Notes: a model not told the origin generated them from the letters alone. Numbered from the stretch's first letter, positions 42,545 through 53,579 are shown. The stretch: DNA of 64,000 bases from Balaenoptera acutorostrata (GCF_949987535.1 NC_080079.1:57585000-57648999), one strand, 5' to 3'. A program made the numbers and translations.

Positions 42545-42703
42545 GTTCAGTCATTCAGCCATTTGACAAATATTTATGGAGAGCCCAGTGCTGGGGACAC
42601 CACACAGAGCAGTAAATGCAGACTTGCTCCCTGCAAGACCTCCCAGCCAAGTGGAGGAGACAGTCATCACATAGTAAAACAAGCACATAAAAATGCACTT
42701 ATA
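42545..42703 (-). mobile_element. L2 LINE 3' end, antisense, left of a CHR SINE
   Basis: 'cagtcattcagccatttgac', 'aaatatttatggagagccca' and 'gaggagacagtcatcacata' are the antisense L2 terminus. It continues after the SINE. Confidence 0.8.
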
Positions 42704-43062
42704 GGGACTTCCCTGGTGGCGCAGTGGTTAAGAATCCGCGGGCCAATGCAGGGGACACGGGTTCGAGCCCTGGTCTGGGAAGATCCCACATGCCGTGGAG
42801 CAACTAAGCCCATGTGCCACAACTACTAAGCCTGCGCTCTAGAGCCCGCGAGCCACAAATACTGAAGCCCGTGCGCCTAGAGCCCATGCTCCACAACAAG
42901 AGAAGGCATCGCAATGAGAAGTCCGCACACCACTACGGAGAGTAGCCCCCGCTTGCTGCAACTAGAGAAAGCCCACGTGCAGCAACAAAGACCCAACTCA
43001 GCCAAAAATGAATAAGTAAATAAATAATAAAAATAAATTAATTATTAAAAAAAATTTTTTAT
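42704..43062 (+). mobile_element. CHR-type tRNA-derived SINE, full length, inside L2
   Basis: Head 'gggacttccctggtggcgca', A-box-like 'tggcgcagtggttaagaat', B-box-like 'gggttcgagccctggtct', CHR body and a long AT-rich tail with 'aaataaattaattattaaaa'. The 10-bp direct repeat 'tgcacttata' at 42694-42703 and 43063-43072 is a perfect target-site duplication, placing the insertion inside an L2. Confidence 0.97.
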
Positions 43063-43072
43063 TGCACTTATA

Positions 43073-43800
43073 AATAGAAATACACTCTAAGAAAGTGCTG
43101 GATGCTGTGAGAGAAGTTAAACAGGAAGGACCCATTGAAACAGGTCATCAGGGAGGGTGGAGGGAGGGTGCTCCAGGGAGAGGGAAAGGTGAGGGGATGC
43201 CTTCTGGTGGAGTCTGGTGTGCACACAGTACTGAAAGAAGGTTAGTCCAGGGAGAGCAGAGTGTGGGAAGGAAGCGTACGTAGCACGGAACCAGATCAGA
43301 GAGGTCGGCAGAAGCCAGATCAGGCAGAGCTGAATAAGCCATGGCAAGGGGTTTTGATTTTAATCTGAGTGCAACTGGGAGAACTTAGATAAAAGTTTTA
43401 TGCAGAAAAGTGACATATGCTGATGTAGGTCTTAGATGTACCCTCTGGGCACTGGATTGAGAACAGACCCATTGGGGGTGGTGGGAAAGGTTGATACAGG
43501 GAAACCAGTGACAAGGCTATTGCAGTGACCCAGGTGAGCAATGGTGGTGCCTGAGACTAGGGTCATGACCACAGAGGAAAAGCTTGACTCAAGATTTGGA
43601 GAGAGCCAAGAGTATGTTGTGATTGACTAGGTATGGGGAAGAGAGGGATGCTTTCATGGGCACTGCCCTTGGGTAGGTGGAGTTGCTGCTGACTAAAGAG
43701 ATGCTGGTATGTACACATACTAGTACATGTGAGGGGAGGTGGAAAAACTGCCAGGACAAGAGTGGTGGAAGCCTTGTGAAGCATCAGGAGAGCCTGAGAG
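43073..43800 (-). mobile_element. L2 LINE, antisense, right of the CHR SINE, long copy
   Basis: 'agccatggcaaggggttttg', 'attttaatctgagtgcaact', 'gcagaaaagtgacatatgct', 'caaggctattgcagtgaccc' and 'ggtgagcaatggtggtgcct' run in antisense L2 order over about 700 bases. The longest L2 in the window. Confidence 0.85.
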
Positions 43801-43929
43801 AGTTGGTACTGATGCTGGACTGAACACTTCTTATTTGTTTCCTAATCACAAGACACACAATCAAAGACCTGAGTAGTAACATACAAAATAGATGTTACAT
43901 GAGCATATAAGATGAAAACACACTAGTCT

Positions 43930-44075
43930 GCTGTGGTCCTAGAAGGCTTCATGGAGCAGACAATTTCTCCCCTAGATCTAGAAGGACAAGTAGATTCTAA
44001 ATAGGTGAGGCAGATTGGGAAGGCATGACCTGACAGAGGGGGCAGTGGAGGAGAGGTGGGCAAATGCAAAATAGG
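43930..44075 (-). mobile_element. Possible second L2 fragment, antisense
   Basis: 'ggtcctagaaggcttcatgg' and 'attgggaaggcatgacctga' resemble antisense L2. 43801-43929 and 44076-44190 are unassigned. Confidence 0.45.
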
Positions 44076-44189
44076 GAGACGTCAGAGCCAGTAGTCCATT
44101 CCATCTCGCCCCCTTCCCCTGGACAGAACAGCTTTCTCGGGTTGCCTTACCTGGTCCAGGGGTTGCCGGTAGAGATACACCCTCCCTTT

Positions 44190-45745
44190 CTTTTTAAAAC
44201 AGCATGGTTAAGATACAACCGACATACAATACACTGCATGTAATTAAAGTACACACTTTAATAAGTTTTGACATGTATAGACACCCAGGAAACCATCACT
44301 GCAATCAAGATAATGAGCGTATCCATCCCCTCCAGAAATTTCCTCCTGCCTCTCCCTGCCAGCCCCCTGCCCTCATCCCCCAGCAACTACTGATCTGCTT
44401 CCCGTCACTATCAATTCATTTGCATTTTTAGAATTTTATTTAAATGGAATCATATAGTATTACACTTTTTTCCTGGCTTCTTTCACTCAGCATAACTATT
44501 TTGAAATTCATCCATGTTATATAGCATGTATCAATAGTTCATTCTTTTTTATTACTGAGTAGTATTCCATTGTATGGATACACCACTCATGAGTGGATAT
44601 CCATTCATCTGCTGAAGGATATTTGGGTTGTTTCCAGTTTGGGGCCATTACAAACAAAGCTGCTATGAACATTTGTGTACAAGTCTTTGTGTGGACATGT
44701 GCTTTCTTTTCTCTTGGGTAAATAGCTAGCTTTGGACTGACTGGATCACATAGTAAGTGTCCATTTAACTTTATAAGAAACCGTCAAACTGTTTTCCAAA
44801 ATGTTGCAGCATTTTATTTCCCACCAGCAGCATATGAGAGTTCCAGGTCCTCCACATCACCAACACCTGGTGTGATCAGTCTTTTTAATTTTAGCCCCTC
44901 TAATAGGATGTGTAGTAGGACCTCACTGTGGTTTTAATTTGCCATTCCTAATGACTAATGAGGTTGAGCATCTTTTCATGTGCTTCTTAGCCATTTGTGT
45001 TATCTTCTTCAGTGAAATGTCTACTTACATCTTTTGTCTGTTTTTAATTGGTTTGTTTGTCTTATTATAATTGAAAGCTTTTTATATGTTATGGATACAA
45101 GTCCTTCATCAGATATATGATTTGTATTTATTTTCTCTGTCTGGGGCTTGCCTTTTTAATTTTCTTAACAGTATCACTCAAAGAACAGAAGTTTTTATTT
45201 TTGATGAAGTCTTATTTATTATTGTTTTTCTTTCATGGATTGTGCTTTCAGTGTCATGTTTAAGACGTCTGCCTAAACAAAGGTCACAAAGATTTTCTTC
45301 TGCTTTCTTCTAGAAGTTCTATAGTTTTAGGTTTTACATTTATCATCCATTTTGAGCTAATTTTTGTGTATGGTGCAAGTTATGGGTCAAAGTTCATTTT
45401 TTTGCATGTGGATATCCAATTGTACCAGCACCATTTGTTTAAAAAAAAAAAAAAAGACTATTCTTTCTCCACTGAATTGTCTTTGCACCTTTGTCACCAA
45501 TCAGTTGTCCATATGTATGTGGAACCACTTCTGCACTCCCAATTCCGTTCCATTGATCTATTTGTCGGTCTTGATGCCAATAGCACGCTGTCTTGATTAC
45601 TATAGCTTAATAATACGCCTTAAAATCAGGCAGTGTTAGTCCTCCAACTTTGTTCATTTTCAAAATTGTTTTGGTTATTCTAAGTCCTTTTCATTTCCAT
45701 ATGAATTGTAGAATCAGCTTGCCAATTTTTACAATTTCCATGCTG
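44190..45745 (-). mobile_element. Old L1, 3' UTR and end of ORF2, antisense
   Basis: About 1.5 kb. The left end is the L1 3' UTR in reverse ('aacagcatggttaagataca', 'gtagtattccattgtatgga', 'ggttgtttccagtttggggc', 'accaacacctggtgtgatca'). The right part is the ORF2 C-terminal coding region in reverse ('cttctagaagttctatagtt', 'ccattttgagctaatttttg', 'accagcaccatttgtttaaa', 'ccgttccattgatctatttg'). Reading frames are broken. L1MA/MB-like age by texture. 5'-truncated. Target duplications not found. Confidence 0.93.
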
Positions 45746-46272
45746 CTGCCCACTCCCTCTTTGTACTTGGACCATTTGACAAGAAAACAAATAGGGAAAA
45801 TCTGAGCTGGGGGTTGGTGCCGAAACTCTGAACAAAGCGAGGACTCAGGAAGACTGAACTGAATGGAAGGAATGCTCTCCCCGTCACCAAGACAGAACAA
45901 GGGTGGTTTTGTGCTTCACACAAAGCATCCCATGGTCAAAGGCGATGGACGCGTGAGCCCTCCACAGCCTGGCCCCTCCCTCTGGGCACGGGGCATTGCC
46001 TCTTATTCCTCCACTGGAACACTCTCTCTTCTGCTCTGGTCTTTCCTGGTTGTTTGCTGTAGCTTCTGGCCCTGAGGAGCTCCCAGGCTGTATGCTTCTA
46101 CATCTGGGTAACCACAGAGTCCAGAACAGGAAAAAAATGAGCCCTCGGTGGACGTCAAGGGGGAAAGACAGTAAGAAAAGGAAATGGGTATGTACGCTGG
46201 GAAATCCAAAGGAATAACAATTGCTGGGCATTGCTTTAGTAGCTATAAAGGCTGTTTGGGGAGTTTTCTAGA
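45746..46272. other. Repeat-poor stretch
   Basis: No repeat recognised. A 115-codon minus frame and overlapping plus frames are without family match. Confidence 0.4.
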
Positions 46273-46274
46273 AA

Positions 46275-46505
46275 TAATAATAGCTACTACATAGAATATG
46301 CTATGCCCTGTGCTAAGCTTTGCTCTCCATAGTTTTCTCATTCAGTCCTCAAAAGCATCCAGTGAGAGAGGAGTATAATTACATCTATTTTCAGATGAAT
46401 CAAGACATGCAGAGGTTGAATAACTGGCCTAAGTCATTGCTTGCAAGTAACAGAACCAGAACAAGAATCCAGGTCTGTCTGACTCCAAAGCCCACACTCT
46501 AGACT
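46275..46505 (-). mobile_element. MIR SINE, antisense, nearly full length
   Basis: 'taataatagctactacatag', 'tgctatgccctgtgctaagc', 'attttcagatgaatcaagac', 'gaataactggcctaagtcat' and 'tgactccaaagcccacactc' give the full antisense MIR order. Confidence 0.92.
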
Positions 46506-47928
46506 GAACCCCAGGATGATTCTGCCTTTAGGGATGAGGAATGGAAAAGCCTCATAAATGTGTGCAGTCAGATTAGCATGATTTAATGAGCTGCTACTAT
46601 GAGCCAGGGTTGTACTCAGGACCATCTGACATGACCATATGTGACACAGCACACAGGGAAGATGACTGACTCTCCTCTAGCCAACTTGGGAAGTCACACC
46701 CTGACCAGAGAGGGAAGGCCTTCAGTGACGGGTTTGAAAACAGAAAGGAAAGACCTGGGGGTACCAGTCTCTTTGGGAAGAGGGTCATCTGGCAGAATCT
46801 TCACCCCTGGAGGCTTCTCAAACTGACTTAAGCACAAAAGAGGATTCATGGTATCAGGCAAGCAGAGGTGCTGTAGCTTTGGACACAGTGGGAATCATTC
46901 TCAGCCGGTTCTTTCCAGGTGGCAGCCGTGTGGCCACCCACACCTCTAGGGCTCATTTCCCCTGCTCAGAAACCTCTCTTAAAGAGATCCAGCAAAAATT
47001 CCAAGTCAGACTCTTACTGACTCAAGTAGACTCATTTAGAACCCATCCATGAGACACTACTGAACCAGTTCTGAGTTCCATGACACTCCTGAGTCAGAGG
47101 ATGGGAGCCAGCTCAGTCAGACTGCCCTGCCAGAGAGCAGGAGAGTGGAAAATCCCTGAAGGAAAGCAGAGGTACCATGCCAGAATATGGTCAGCTCTGC
47201 AGGCAGAACAACAGATGCGCACTCTGACGTCCCCCCGACTCAGACATCCACAGCAGTCCCGCCCAGCCCACAAGGCATCAACCGATAACACTGTGTTTGC
47301 TTTGCTGGGCTCTCCTTCTGGTACTGATCTTCACAAAAACATGTGTCTGCAGCCAGCTGCTGGATCCTCCTTCCTTGTCCTCTTCCAGCCAATGAAGCCC
47401 AAGGTTTGGCACCTACAACTTTCAGAAGGCATGGGCTTCTTTCTACTTTAACAGTGATCCTATTTCAGATTTATACACTCCTGCCCTCCGTACACAGAAA
47501 TTGTATGTTCTCTCCCAGAATCTGGGCCGGTATTGTGATATGCACCATTAGGGACAATGAGAAGGGCATTTGGAACTAGAAATGTCCCCAACACCTAAAC
47601 TGAATGGTCACTGTACCCACTGTCCTCTACCGAGTAGCATGTGCAGGAAGCCAGGAAGCAATGCTTGGGTTGGCAGCTCTTCATCCCTCGCCAGGTGCCC
47701 CTGCAGAATCATGCCTTATCCCAGGTCCCAAAAGGTCCAAGGGGCTTCTCCAAAAGCTACTGTTGGCTCCAATTAACTGGACAATTTTACACAGGACAGA
47801 TGAGACCGAGTGAATCTCCAGGACAGCCAGGATAAGGGACCAGGCCCCAAACTCCTAGGTCTTCCCTGGTCCACCACTGCCCAGCCTCCGGGGCAAAGGA
47901 ACCCCAAAAGGGGTAAGGCAGACCCCTC
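46506..47928. other. Long repeat-poor stretch
   Basis: About 1.4 kb without a repeat I can name. The largest frame is 123 codons (47080-47451), without family similarity. No regulatory structure identified. Confidence 0.4.
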
Positions 47929-47929
47929 C

Positions 47930-48480
47930 CTCCCATAAAGAACTGAGTATGTGAGATGTTTCACATGCAGCAATAACAGCCACTGCAGCAAGAAAGGCAA
48001 GTTCAAAGGTAACTGGACGAGGGGTTTTAAGCACGGCTCTTCCCGCAGCAAACTGTTTCATGAATACCCATCGGGATCTGTCCATATGGACAGCAGAAGG
48101 GCTCCTGCTGTTCTTTTGCTAATAAAAACTGTTGTGATTACATTTCCAATCCTCTCGGAATGGGGCCTTTGTGGGGCCGCAGCGTGGCGTGCCGAGCCGA
48201 GAATGTGTCTTCCCAGCTGATAGGCAGCACCCCTCCCTGCCGTGGAGACCAGCACCCTCAGGATGCGGAAGGAGGATCCTCAGGGGAGTTGGGGACGGAA
48301 CAGGTGGGTGCATGTATCTGTAACTGTGTAGTCTCACACCTGCTACACACACACACAGGAAAATCTTAATTAATGGAACAACCTTCCATAAGTGGTTCCA
48401 GTTATTGGCATTTTCCAGTTAATTAGAGGTAAACCTGTTATCGCTTCTTTATTTCACTCTCCTCGTGGAAGTACATTAGT
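47930..48480. other. Candidate conserved non-coding block
   Basis: Includes 'gtttcatgaatacccatcgg', 'ctaataaaaactgttgtgat', 'tacatttccaatcctctcgg' and, at 48360-48480, 'cttaattaatggaacaacct', 'cattttccagttaattagag' and 'gtaaacctgttatcgcttct'. Paired TTAATTA-type sites lie about 55 bases apart. A short CA run sits near 48343-48357. Confidence 0.35.
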
Positions 48481-48499
48481 CTAATTTCACCCCTACCCT

Positions 48500-48855
48500 C
48501 ATGCCTGAGCTCCAGCCAGCATCTTTGTTGAGAATGGCCTCCCCTTCCCCTCCATCCTCTATCAAAATCCTACCTGTCCTTCCTGCCCTGAGTCAATTTG
48601 AACGCTGTCTCCTCCATAAGGCTTTCTTAAATTCCTAGCCTTAGGTGGCGAAATTTTCCCTCCTGATTTTTCCTACCCCTCAAAGACTCCTCTTATAAAG
48701 CACTTACCACATTCTTATCTTCTCTCCCCTAGGAAGCTCCAGGCTCCTGTAGGTCACTGTCAGGGCCTTGCCTTGGAAGCCCCAATGCTAGCGACACAGG
48801 GTTTGGGATACAGTAGGTGCACAATAACTTTTCATTGAATGAATGAACATTCATT
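48500..48855 (+). mobile_element. L2 LINE 3' region, sense
   Basis: 'ctgtctcctccataaggctt', 'ccttgccttggaagccccaa', 'gtttgggatacagtaggtgc' and 'acaataacttttcattgaat' reach the L2 terminus. A small insertion follows exactly at this end. Confidence 0.8.
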
Positions 48856-48973
48856 CTTTTTTTTTCTCCACACCTGAAACTAATATAATATTGTACATCA
48901 ACTACAGATATAGTTGATGTACAATATTCAATTTGTATTGAACTATATTCAATAGAGTTCAATTTTTTAAAAA
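48856..48973. mobile_element. Small insertion with L1-tail hairpin and perfect 14-bp flanks
   Basis: The 118-base insert is flanked by 'aatgaacattcatt' at 48842-48855 and again at 48974-48987. It opens with a T9 run and ends T-then-A rich. Inside, 'cacctgaaactaatataata' resembles the young L1 3' tail. The 18-base arm at 48887-48904 and its exact complement at 48911-48928 enclose a 6-base loop. Orientation cannot be settled, since both ends could be a retrotransposon tail. Confidence 0.75.
48887..48928. repeat. Perfect 18-bp inverted repeat with 6-base loop
   Basis: Left arm AATATTGTACATCAACTA, loop CAGATA, right arm TAGTTGATGTACAATATT. All 18 base pairs match. Confidence 0.97.
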
Positions 48974-48989
48974 AATGAACATTCATTTT

Positions 48990-49628
48990 CACTGTAATCT
49001 GAAAGTTTAGGAGCCTGGGATCAATCAAAATTTAAGACCTCCATAATACTAAAAATGTTTTAGTTTTCAAAAACAAATTCCTGCTTTTCATTATTTTCTT
49101 CATTCTCATAAAATGATTAAACCTTATTAAAAAGCTCAATTCATCGGGTATGTATTGATCAAGAACATATCCTCTGCACATTCATTCTCTTCCCTTGGAG
49201 TCGGCACACACAAGGTATTCAGAATACACGTACATACATACATACACACAAGTAGATGGGGCATCACTATTTTTTTTAATCTCCAACATACAAAAATTCT
49301 TGTTTGCAAAACATATCAGCGAGAAAGCCACTATTCACCTTCTTAAAGAGTTCTCATTTCACTTAAGGAGTCATCCTGGTGTCCCCTTCAGAGTGGGCTC
49401 TCCCACCACATCTGAGGGTTTGTTCATTAACATTAACTGCTTGACTACAAGGGTAAGGAAGCTTCCATTGGCTGTGGTCCTTTAAACTTCACTTGAGCAT
49501 AATCAAAATGATGATGAATCACCTCTGAGAGGACTGAGTAAGGCCAACAGGAAAATGAAATTCTCTTTGCAAAAGCACATCCATTTACACACAGCTTGTT
49601 AAAGCAGAGGTTGTAAAGGAGGACTATG
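48990..49628. other. Repeat-poor stretch
   Basis: AT-leaning, with a short ACAT repeat near 49228-49248. No repeat family recognised and no coding signal. Confidence 0.4.
49228..49250. repeat. Short (ACAT)n microsatellite
   Basis: 'acgtacatacatacatacac'. Few units. Confidence 0.75.
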
Positions 49629-49634
49629 CCGCTA

Positions 49635-49735
49635 AACCGGTCATGTAAACTTATGCTTAGGACTTCACCTCTCTGGGCCTCGACTTCCCCATCTGTTGAG
49701 TGAGATCAAGAGGGTTGGTAAGGCAGCTGAGGTCT
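49635..49735 (+). mobile_element. MIR SINE fragment, sense
   Basis: 'ttaggacttcacctctctgg' and 'gcctcgacttccccatctgt' fit the MIR core, sense. Diverged. Confidence 0.65.
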
Positions 49736-49824
49736 AGGGTAGGAATTTATCCCTAGAACACAGTATAAATGGTACTTGACCAAAAATATTTGGCTGAGTC
49801 TGTGAAACATCAGCATCCTTGCAC

Positions 49825-50170
49825 ATTATGGCCACCAACGATCAGTCATCCCAAGTGCTCACTTTGCTGTGGAAACAACTCCAAAATCTCTGTGGCTCAA
49901 TGAAACAAAGGTTTATTGTTGCTCCTAGAGCCAACTTAAGTCTCAGGAGAGCTCTGCTCCACAGAGTAACTCAGGAACCGTGGCTGACAGTCTCCTCCAC
50001 GTTAGAGCTGCACCACCTCAATGTCTTAGCCTCCTCCACCACTGCAGCAGAGGGAGAGACAGCTGTAAGATCTTCCATGCTTCATCCCAGAAGGGATCCC
50101 CCTCACTTCTGTTCATAGCCCATGGCCAGAGTAGTCACATGGTTCTAGAGAAGCAGATGGACTATCAGTG
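49825..50170 (-). mobile_element. Old LTR-like repeat, family unassigned
   Basis: 'gtggctcaatgaaacaaagg', 'tttattgttgctcctagagc', 'aggagagctctgctccacag' and 'catggccagagtagtcacat' recall an ERVL-class LTR or related mammalian repeat in reverse orientation. I cannot name it. Confidence 0.45.
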
Positions 50171-51243
50171 ATGTGATCACCTCAGTCTCTACCACATCCA
50201 AAGACGCTCCCCACTCCTGCGCCCCCATCTACAGAGTCAACTAAGTCACTCCTCCGTCTCCTTAGAGTAAAGCCAGACTGTCCTCCATAAGATTGTTCTC
50301 CATAAGAAAGCCAATGGGGCATCAGTGTCCCCAACCACAGGGCTAATGTCACCAGCGCTTGCCATTAGTTCAACAAAACCCTCTTCGATGGCAAAACGTG
50401 CCTGGTTGGTGCCACTTCCAAACTAAGTCAACCCAGCCATCCCCAGACTTCAGAGCAACCCCACCCCCACTGCCATGGGGCCAACAGGACTGGTCCCCAG
50501 CTGCATACCACCTGGGTCTTCTCTACCTCTGGGCCAACCAAGTCACCCAATGACTACACCCACCACTACAAAGGGCTGTCCCAGCCAGACCCCTGCCTCT
50601 AGCTCCTACTATCCCTGCCAGTTGCCAGTCTCTGCCCACTGGGAGGCCCTGTGCCTCCCAGCACACACTGGCCATCCCCCTGCCTCAGATGGCAGCCTCC
50701 CATGGCAGATCCTCCTCCCAGGCTACCAAAGCCCTCCCTCTTGTTTAGTCCCCCGTCCTCAGCCCACAGTCCTGGTGGGATAGGGAACAGCTGGAGAGAG
50801 GGGCCCATTCACAGCCCATCAGTCCTTTGGGGGATTTTTTTCATATAGTATGTTTTTATTCCTCTTACTTCCTGGTCCATCAGGAGGCCACATTCATCAA
50901 GTTCACAATAAAAAGAGGCTGAAGGGAAATGACTGATCTCTCTATCAACAAAGCAGAGAAGTCCCCCCTTCTATGGCCAGAGGACAGATTTGACCATGAG
51001 ACAGAGAAGACATGGGGTAGCTCCCACCTTTTTCCAATGCCCCCAAGTGAGTCATATCAACTCTGAATGGGTAAGAGAACGAGACAATGAATGAAAGAAT
51101 GTCACATGATAGGTGCTTAATGAATATCCATTCATTTATTCTTCGTAGTGCTGGCTGATGTAACATGTCAGCAGATCCTTGGTCCTGCCAACAGAATTGG
51201 ACAAGATTGCTGAGAAAAGAACAAGAATCTCCTGCGATAAATA
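50171..51243. other. Repeat-poor stretch, C-rich in the middle
   Basis: 50440-50770 is rich in C and CCA/CCT words and lacks tandem order. 50800-51130 is AT-leaning. Frames up to 102 codons show no family match. Confidence 0.4.
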
Positions 51244-51244
51244 T

Positions 51245-51505
51245 TTTTCAGCATTCATTATGCACCAGGCTGTGTAACACACATGGTCTTTATTTGCATT
51301 AGCGCTCTTGAGCCTCACAACAACCTCATGAGGTATACGATTCCTACATTCTGATTATTCCTCTGATTATAATTCCTATGAGATATTATTCTTATGATTA
51401 TTCCTACATTACAGGTTGAGCAAACTGAGCTCTAGGGTTTGTTATGAGAACAGCCGAGGTCATCTAGCTAGCAAATGGCAGAGCCAGGCTATGAGCTCAA
51501 GGATC
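51245..51505 (-). mobile_element. MIR SINE, antisense, with internal expansion
   Basis: 'gcattcattatgcaccaggc', 'gagcctcacaacaacctcat', 'gaggtatacgattcctacat' ... 'acattacaggttgagcaaac' and 'gaggtcatctagctagcaaa' are the antisense MIR order. Between 51340 and 51415 the segment is longer than normal, because 'gattattcct'-type units are repeated. Confidence 0.85.
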
Positions 51506-51544
51506 TAGGTGATCTTTGGGGAATGCCCAGTTACAGAATTTGAC

Positions 51545-51690
51545 TGGGATTAAATTCAGTCAGAACTTCTTGGGCTCCTACTGTGTGCTCATGCAGTCTA
51601 CACTAGGTGAATGCGGAAATGGAGAACATGGAAATGATGGGTCATGATCCCTGCCCTAAAGGAGCTCGCGATCCAGCAGAAAGCATGGTG
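51545..51690 (-). mobile_element. L2 LINE 3' end, antisense
   Basis: 'cttgggctcctactgtgtgc' and 'gatccctgccctaaaggagc' followed by 'tcgcgatccagcagaaag' match the antisense L2 terminus. Confidence 0.65.
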
Positions 51691-52330
51691 ACAGTGATGC
51701 CTCATCCCACACCCACCTGGAAGACACCACAGGTGACAGCTGTAGAAGCACTGGGCAAACAGAAACACTGAACCAAAATGGATCATCATAGTTGCCATGG
51801 CTACCCACAGGGCACCGAGGGGAGCCACATCCCAGCAGAAACCACTAGGGCTCAGAGGGAGGCAGACTGTCCCCTGCTGCCACCCCCAGCTCAGAGAGCT
51901 GGAGCCAGAGGGTGAGTCAGGAGGGCCTGCCACTGCCGGGGGGCCCGCAGACAACAAACACAGCTTAGGCAGAGTGATGTGTGCCCTCGAACACCATGAT
52001 GGCTAAAACCCAGAGACGTGGGAGGGACAGTGCGACGCAGCTGTGCCTCCTAAATATAGCCTGACTTCAGCTCCCACAGAGCGGGAGCCAGAGCCACCTT
52101 CCAGGGGTGGCTCTAAAAATAAAGCTGCGAACAGGCCTAGCGCTCCCCTGGGCTGCTCAGGGCCCACAAGTTGGCATCTGCACCTGAGGGGTTGGCAGAG
52201 AGAGTGGAAATGAGGCAGTGGACCATGGTCAGACTTCGTGGTCCCTGGGACCCTCCTGAGGACACCTGGAACCTGTCTAAAGGACACCTGTCTAAAGAAC
52301 TAAACGGGTGAATGAATCAACGTCAGTGAC
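51691..52330. other. Repeat-poor stretch
   Basis: No repeat recognised. The segment 'ctaaaaataaagctgcgaac' near 52112 is A-rich only locally. A 7-base word 'ctgtctaaag(g/a)a' is repeated near 52275-52300. Confidence 0.4.
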
Positions 52331-52334
52331 TTCA

Positions 52335-52451
52335 GTAAGTTCACTAAGCATCTGGATTCATTATTCCCATTTTACAGATGAAGAAACTGAGGCTGCTCAG
52401 AGGGGAGACATGACTTGGCCAAGTCACACTAACAGTAAAGAGTAGAGTTGG
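52335..52451 (-). mobile_element. MIR SINE, antisense, left of a CHR SINE
   Basis: 'ttcattattcccattttaca', 'gatgaagaaactgaggctgc' and 'acttggccaagtcacactaa' are the antisense MIR core. The element continues after the SINE at about 52773-52830. Confidence 0.9.
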
Positions 52452-52757
52452 GGGCTTCCCTGGTGGCGCAGTGGTTGAGAATCTGCCTGCCAGTGCAGGG
52501 GACACGGGTTCGAGCCCTGGCCTGGGAAGATCCCACATGCCGCGGAACAACTAGGCCCGTGAGCCACAATTACTGAGCCTGCGCGTCTGGAGCCTGTGCT
52601 CCGCAACAAGAGAGGCCGCGATAATGAGAGGCCCGCGCACCGCAATGAAGAGTGGCCCCCACTTGCCGCAACTAGAGAAAGCCCTCGCACAGAAACGAAG
52701 ACCCAACACAGCCATAAATAAATAAATAAATAAAATGTTAGTTAAAAAAAAAAAAAA
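52452..52757 (+). mobile_element. CHR-type tRNA-derived SINE, full length, inside MIR
   Basis: Head 'ggcttccctggtggcgcagt', A-box-like 'tggcgcagtggttgagaat', B-box-like 'gggttcgagccctggcct', CHR body, then an (AAAT)n and A17-type tail. Target-site duplication 'aaagagtagagttgg' is perfect over 15 bases (52437-52451 and 52758-52772). The shortest body of the three copies. Confidence 0.97.
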
Positions 52758-52944
52758 AAAGAGTAGAGTTGGAACATCATTGCATCTTCCTTGGCCAGAC
52801 CCGCTGATTTTTACACCCCACAGCCTGTCTTCACCCTCTGCCTCCTCTCTCTTCACCGCCTCCATCAATTGCACCTGCCACCCCTTCACCTTCTCATCCC
52901 ACTCCTACTAGAGCCCCACACCACCCCAGCCTTCCCCAAACAGG

Positions 52945-53085
52945 CATAGAAGAGATGTAGGCTGTAAGCTCCATGAGGGAAGAGATCACATCTATTTTAT
53001 TCTCTACTATCCCCTCAGCCTCTAGAATAATGCCAGAATAGAGAAGGCATTCAATATTTGCTGAATAAATAACTCTTCTTTCTCT
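52945..53085 (+). mobile_element. L2 LINE 3' end, sense
   Basis: 'ctgtaagctccatgagggaa', 'agcctctagaataatgccag' and 'caatatttgctgaataaata' form the canonical L2 terminus. Well preserved. Confidence 0.9.
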
Positions 53086-53099
53086 CATATCAGATCCAA

Positions 53100-53579
53100 T
53101 CCATTAAAATTCCCATAGGCTCGACCTCCAAAAAACATCCAGAACATTTATTAGAACGGCTGAATTAAAAAGACTGACCACACCAAGTGTTGGTGGGGAT
53201 ATGGGGAATTGAAACTCTCATATGGTGCTAGTGGGAAGGTAAAACAGTACAATCACTTTGGAAAACGGTCTGGCAGTTTCTTACAAAGTTAAACATATAC
53301 TTACCATATGATCCAGTCAGTCCACAGCTATTTACCCAAGAGAAGAGAAAGCACAGGTCCACACAAAGACTTGTACACAAATGTTCATAGCAGCTTTATT
53401 TGTGATAGCCAAAAACTGAAAACCACCCAAATGTTCATCGGCAGGAGAATGGGTAAACAAACTGTGGTGTATCCATACAACGGAATGCTACTCAGGAATA
53501 AAAAGGAATGAACATGCAACAACAACAGAAGGAATGATGCATGCAACAACATGGCTGCAACTCGAAATAATAATGCTGA
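53100..53579 (+). mobile_element. Old L1 3' region, sense, left of a young L1
   Basis: 'ggtggggatatggggaattg', 'ttggaaaacggtctggcagt', 'gttcatagcagctttatttg' and 'gtatccatacaacggaatgc' are L1M ORF2-end and 3' UTR blocks in sense. Interrupted at 53579 and resumed at 54132. Confidence 0.9.

Noticed and set aside
42563..42829. 88-codon plus-strand frame
   Set aside because: Runs from L2 into a CHR SINE head.
45071..45313. 80-codon plus-strand frame with hydrophobic stretches
   Set aside because: It is the reverse strand of old L1 ORF2 sequence.
52551..52889. 112-codon minus-strand frame
   Set aside because: Runs through the A-tail and body of the CHR SINE at 52452. Repeat-derived.
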